Shown piece after piece: positions 38,618-40,897 of a DNA stretch of 40,897 bases (the first letter of the stretch is position 1; every line of letters begins with the position of its first letter). Under the pieces are notes generated by a model, which was not told the DNA's origin, searched no databases, and saw only the letters and a program-made list of their open reading frames with translations. Source of the stretch: Anaerolineae bacterium (GTDB lineage: Bacteria > Chloroflexota > Anaerolineae > Aggregatilineales > Ch27); the NCBI GenBank assembly GCA_013178165.1, contig JABLXG010000030.1:1-40897 (forward strand), read 5' to 3'. The translations under genes and the position numbers were made by a program.

Positions 38618-39505
38618 ATGCACACGATCATCGCTGTGGTGAATGAAAAAGGCGGCGTGGGCAAGACCACGACCGCGATCACGATGGCCGCCGGGCTGGC
38701 CCGCCGCGGGCACACAGTCGCCCTGGTGGACTGCGATCCCCAGGGCCATGTCGCCAAGTATCTGGGTTTGCCGGAAGAGTCGGGGCTGTTTGATCTGCTG
38801 GTCAACAACCAGCCCATTGCCGGCCTGCTGCGCCCGGTTCCTCCTACAAAATGGGCGGATCCTGACGGTGGCAACGGCCAGCTGGTGATTCTGCCGGGCG
38901 ACCAGCGCACAACCTCGGCGGGTCACCTGTTGACCGCCGAGCAAGCCCCGGTGACCATCCTGCGTGACCGGCTGGCGCCATTGCGTGGTGCGGATTTCAT
39001 CGTGCTGGATACCAGCCCGACCGTGACCCTGCTGGTGGCCATGATCTACGTCGCTGCTGACCGCATCCTGATTCCTACCCAGCCGGAACTGGGTAGCGTC
39101 AACGGCGTGACCAAGGCGCTGGCACGTATCAAGACCGCCCGCGAGCGCGGCGCACCGGTACGCCTGCTGGGCGTCCTGCCGTTGATGCTGCGCAATACCA
39201 ACGAGCACAACGCCAACCTGGCTGAACTGATGCGACTGCTGGAGCCGGAAGCCTGGGAAGAATATGAGGAGGCGGTGGCCTCGCTGGGGAATTCGGAGAA
39301 TCTGACGGTGGAGCGCTTCCTGATGGGGCGGCACCACGAAGGCAAGATTGGCTCGCTACTCTCGCCGATCGCCCAGTCTACCATCTGGCCGGAAACGCCG
39401 GCTTACCAGCAAACAATCTTCACCTATGCCACGCCTGGCAACAAGGCCCGCCAGGCCGCCGAACGACTGATTGACCAGATCGAATTCAAACTGCGGGGGG
39501 GATAA
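38618..39505 (+). CDS. parA: ParA-type partition ATPase
   Basis: This is a 295-residue Walker-type ATPase. The deviant P-loop KGGVGKTT is at 11-18 with the signature Lys, the A' motif DCDPQGH at 38-44, and the Walker B-like FIVLDTSP near 127-134. It lacks the N-terminal HTH of large plasmid ParA (type Ia), so repression would fall to ParB. ParA forms ATP-dependent gradients on the nucleoid that move ParB-parS complexes. TAAGGAG lies about 10 bases upstream of ATG 38618. parB follows after six bases in the same operon. Confidence 0.92.
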   Translation: MHTIIAVVNEKGGVGKTTTAITMAAGLARRGHTVALVDCDPQGHVAKYLGLPEESGLFDLLVNNQPIAGLLRPVPPTKWADPDGGNGQLVILPGDQRTTSAGHLLTAEQAPVTILRDRLAPLRGADFIVLDTSPTVTLLVAMIYVAADRILIPTQPELGSVNGVTKALARIKTARERGAPVRLLGVLPLMLRNTNEHNANLAELMRLLEPEAWEEYEEAVASLGNSENLTVERFLMGRHHEGKIGSLLSPIAQSTIWPETPAYQQTIFTYATPGNKARQAAERLIDQIEFKLRGG

Positions 39506-39511
39506 ACCACT

Positions 39512-40678
39512 ATGGGAAGACGCCGAGACAAACGCGATCGCCAGAGCGCCAGCAGCATCCGCCCGGAGGACGCCTCCCGCCCGCAGGTCGATGACGACTT
39601 CATCGACGCTTTCCTGGGCATCGGGGCCGAGCTGCAGGCGGAAGTCATCGAGCCGGTGGGCGTCCCCATCCGGGATATCCTGCCCGACCCGGTTCAACCG
39701 CGCCGGGCTATGCCACCCGAATTACGCGACGCTTGGCTGCGGGGCGAACCCGCGGATAAGGTGCTTGAGCGCTGGGAAGTCCTGGCCCACGCTGCGGCCA
39801 TTGACGCCCAGATGCCGCTGCGCTGGAAGCACATCATCGACCAGGAGGACGACCCCACGCCGCTCAATGAGGGCGGCCCGGATCGCGACCGGCGCGAGTT
39901 GCCGGCGGTGGCCGAGCACTGGCTGGACCTGGTGCGGCTGGCGGGCAGCATCCACCAGACCGGGCTGGAGCAGCCGATCACTGTCTACCGGGATGGCAAA
40001 GGCTATCGGCTGATCGTCGGCGAGCGGCGGTTGCTCGCTTACCATCTGCTGGACAAACTGGGTTACGAAGGCTACACGCACATCCCGGCCATCAAACGGG
40101 CCGAGCCGGGTGTCTGGCGGCAGGCCTTTGAGAACGGGGCGCGCCAGAATCTCAACGCCATCAGCAAGGCTCGCCAGCTGGCGCTGCTGCTGATGGCCCT
40201 GAATCCCGGAGCCTGTGCGCCCTTCGACGGCAAAGGCCAGCCGGGCCAGGAGTGGTATGCCCAGGCGGCCAGTTTGCGCGTGCCGTATGGCCGGGCGGAG
40301 GCGGTGACCACCGTGCTTGGCCTCAAGAACCCGCGCCATTTGCGCCGTTACCGCGCCCTGCTGACCCTGCCGGGCGCGGTCTGGGAACTTGCCGATGAGC
40401 ACGATTGGACGGAGGGCCGCCTGCGGGACATGATCGCCGAGGCGGGCGGCGATTCGGACCAATTGGTCCGAATCGCACGGCGGGAAGCTGGCCTGGAACA
40501 GCCCGTGCGTGAGCTCCGCGATCCGCTGCTGCGCTCGGTGGAGCGGGTGATTGCCCGGCTGAACACGCTCAGCCAGATCACGCCCAACCGCGACTGGACG
40601 TACCAGCAGCGGGAGATCGTGCGGCGGGCTATTCAGGAAGCCCGGCGGCGGCTAGACGAGCTGGAGCGCGAACTGTAA
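39512..40678 (+). CDS. parB: ParB-type partition DNA-binding protein
   Basis: This is a 388-residue ParB/Spo0J-type protein. The N-terminal domain has IRDILPDPVQPRR, a roughly 70-residue acidic insertion, then SIHQTGLEQPITVYRDGKGY and the CTPase-type motif GERRLLA (usually GERRxxA). A central helical HTH region (about 210-290, ISKARQLALLLMAL, YGRAEAVTTVLGLKNPRHLR) should bind parS. The C-terminal helix is charged and would dimerise. A 28-bp palindrome lies inside its own coding sequence, encoding DSDQLVRI. It starts six bases after parA. Confidence 0.88.
   Translation: MGRRRDKRDRQSASSIRPEDASRPQVDDDFIDAFLGIGAELQAEVIEPVGVPIRDILPDPVQPRRAMPPELRDAWLRGEPADKVLERWEVLAHAAAIDAQMPLRWKHIIDQEDDPTPLNEGGPDRDRRELPAVAEHWLDLVRLAGSIHQTGLEQPITVYRDGKGYRLIVGERRLLAYHLLDKLGYEGYTHIPAIKRAEPGVWRQAFENGARQNLNAISKARQLALLLMALNPGACAPFDGKGQPGQEWYAQAASLRVPYGRAEAVTTVLGLKNPRHLRRYRALLTLPGAVWELADEHDWTEGRLRDMIAEAGGDSDQLVRIARREAGLEQPVRELRDPLLRSVERVIARLNTLSQITPNRDWTYQQREIVRRAIQEARRRLDELEREL
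40449..40476. promoter_or_regulatory. parS: parS candidate 2, perfect 28-bp palindrome inside parB
   Basis: The 24-bp palindrome seen at 38486-38509 is repeated exactly at 40451-40474 and extended by two more complementary base pairs on each side. It lies within the parB reading frame. Exact conservation of 24 bases in coding DNA at a second place argues for a protein-binding site. Confidence 0.75.
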
Positions 40679-40692
40679 ACCGGCTACGAACT

Positions 40693-40708
40693 GGCGACAG
40701 ATGTCGCC
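40693..40708. terminator. Inverted repeat after parB
   Basis: GGCGACA, GA, TGTCGCC is a perfect 7-bp inverted repeat 15 bases after the parB stop. No T-tract follows, so it may be a weak terminator or, with its two-base centre, a protein site. Confidence 0.4.
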
Positions 40709-40778
40709 GCCGGTCGGCCCGACTTGCGGTATGGTAGCAGGGGAAGAGCAAGCCTCAAGCCTCGGAGCGACGCAGTAT

Positions 40779-40798
40779 TCTCAATAGAAATGCGACTC
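40779..40798 (+). repeat. IS terminal inverted repeat, left end
   Basis: TCTCAA, three bases, AAATGCGACTC is the inverted counterpart of the repeat at 100-119 (17 of 20 identical). It precedes the transposase start at 40854 by 55 bases, the normal spacing for an IS left end that contains the promoter. Confidence 0.75.
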
Positions 40799-40853
40799 CG
40801 TGATAAAGTTGTTGTGGTTGCGAGACAACCAACCCAATCACAGGAGCCGCACG

Positions 40854-40897
40854 ATGGACACTATAACACAGATTCAGGTGGCATGGGAATTGAAGAA
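40854..40897 (+). CDS. IS transposase, N-terminal start (partial)
   Basis: CAGGAG at 40841-40846 precedes ATG 40854, and the frame MDTITQIQVAWELK runs off the window end. The opening fits the HTH start of integrase-type transposases. Because the adjacent terminal repeat matches that of the IS whose end opens the window, this is likely another copy, or the other half, of the same element. Only 14 residues are visible, so the assignment rests mainly on the repeat. Confidence 0.6.
   Translation, partial: MDTITQIQVAWELK

Noticed and set aside
38270-38620. Canonical chromosomal parS
   Set aside because: The common TGTTTCACGTGAAACA type sequence was not seen near parAB; the repeated 24-bp palindrome is the better candidate.
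1-40897. CRISPR array, rRNA or tRNA genes
   Set aside because: Reading through the gaps I found no evenly spaced direct repeats with spacers and no tRNA- or rRNA-like sequence; this was by eye and not by a covariance search.

Overview
The window looks like an accessory region, plasmid or integrated element of a moderately GC-rich bacterium. The gene content (two carbohydrate ABC uptake operons with secreted hydrolase-like proteins, binding proteins with Sec signals but no lipobox cysteine, a hybrid two-component pair, a methylase/helicase defence cassette) would suit Chloroflexota (Anaerolineae-like), but that is an impression and not a database result. No rRNA, tRNA or CRISPR array was seen.

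Layout. Both window ends lie inside an insertion sequence of apparently the same family: the 3' end of a DDE transposase with its terminal repeat at 1-119, and the opposite terminal repeat plus the first codons of a transposase at 40779-40897. Next comes an unrecognised DNA-binding-like gene (418-2052). A seven-gene minus-strand operon (9729 to 2210) follows: a sugar-type ABC binding protein, two permeases, a secreted beta-propeller protein and three nucleoside hydrolase family proteins, one of them membrane-anchored. It has no ABC ATPase of its own. Upstream sit a divergent response regulator with an unusual domain order and, tail-to-tail with it, a hybrid histidine kinase. A second, ribose-type ABC operon (19775 to 14224) contains a binding protein, a fused ATPase-permease, a second permease and a metal-dependent amidohydrolase. 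It is bordered by a SorC-family regulator with a clear operator and by a divergent SDR dehydrogenase whose partner FGGY kinase has been destroyed next to a 319-bp IS481-type relic.

From 22.6 to 36 kb lies a mobile defence island: a tyrosine recombinase, then an operon-like series of DUF499 ATPase, ASCH-domain protein, VapB/VapC, DUF1156-type DNA methyltransferase and PLD-fused SNF2/RapA-type helicase, followed by a second antitoxin/PIN pair. ATPase + methylase + helicase cassettes of this kind are predicted anti-phage systems (I recall the name Hma, helicase-methylase-ATPase). The extra ASCH protein and the embedded toxin-antitoxin pair are the less familiar parts.

From 36 to 40.7 kb is a maintenance module: a MerR-like DNA-binding protein with a C-terminal membrane anchor and its own palindromic operator, a divergent promoter-to-terminator unit that may be a small RNA, a four-TM coiled-coil protein followed in the -1 frame by a startless zinc-finger coding stretch, a cluster of six TGTCCC hexamers, and ParA and ParB. 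A perfect palindrome of at least 24 bp occurs both upstream of parA and inside parB and is the best parS candidate. Together with the IS ends at both borders, this suggests a plasmid or an integrated element with plasmid-like partitioning.
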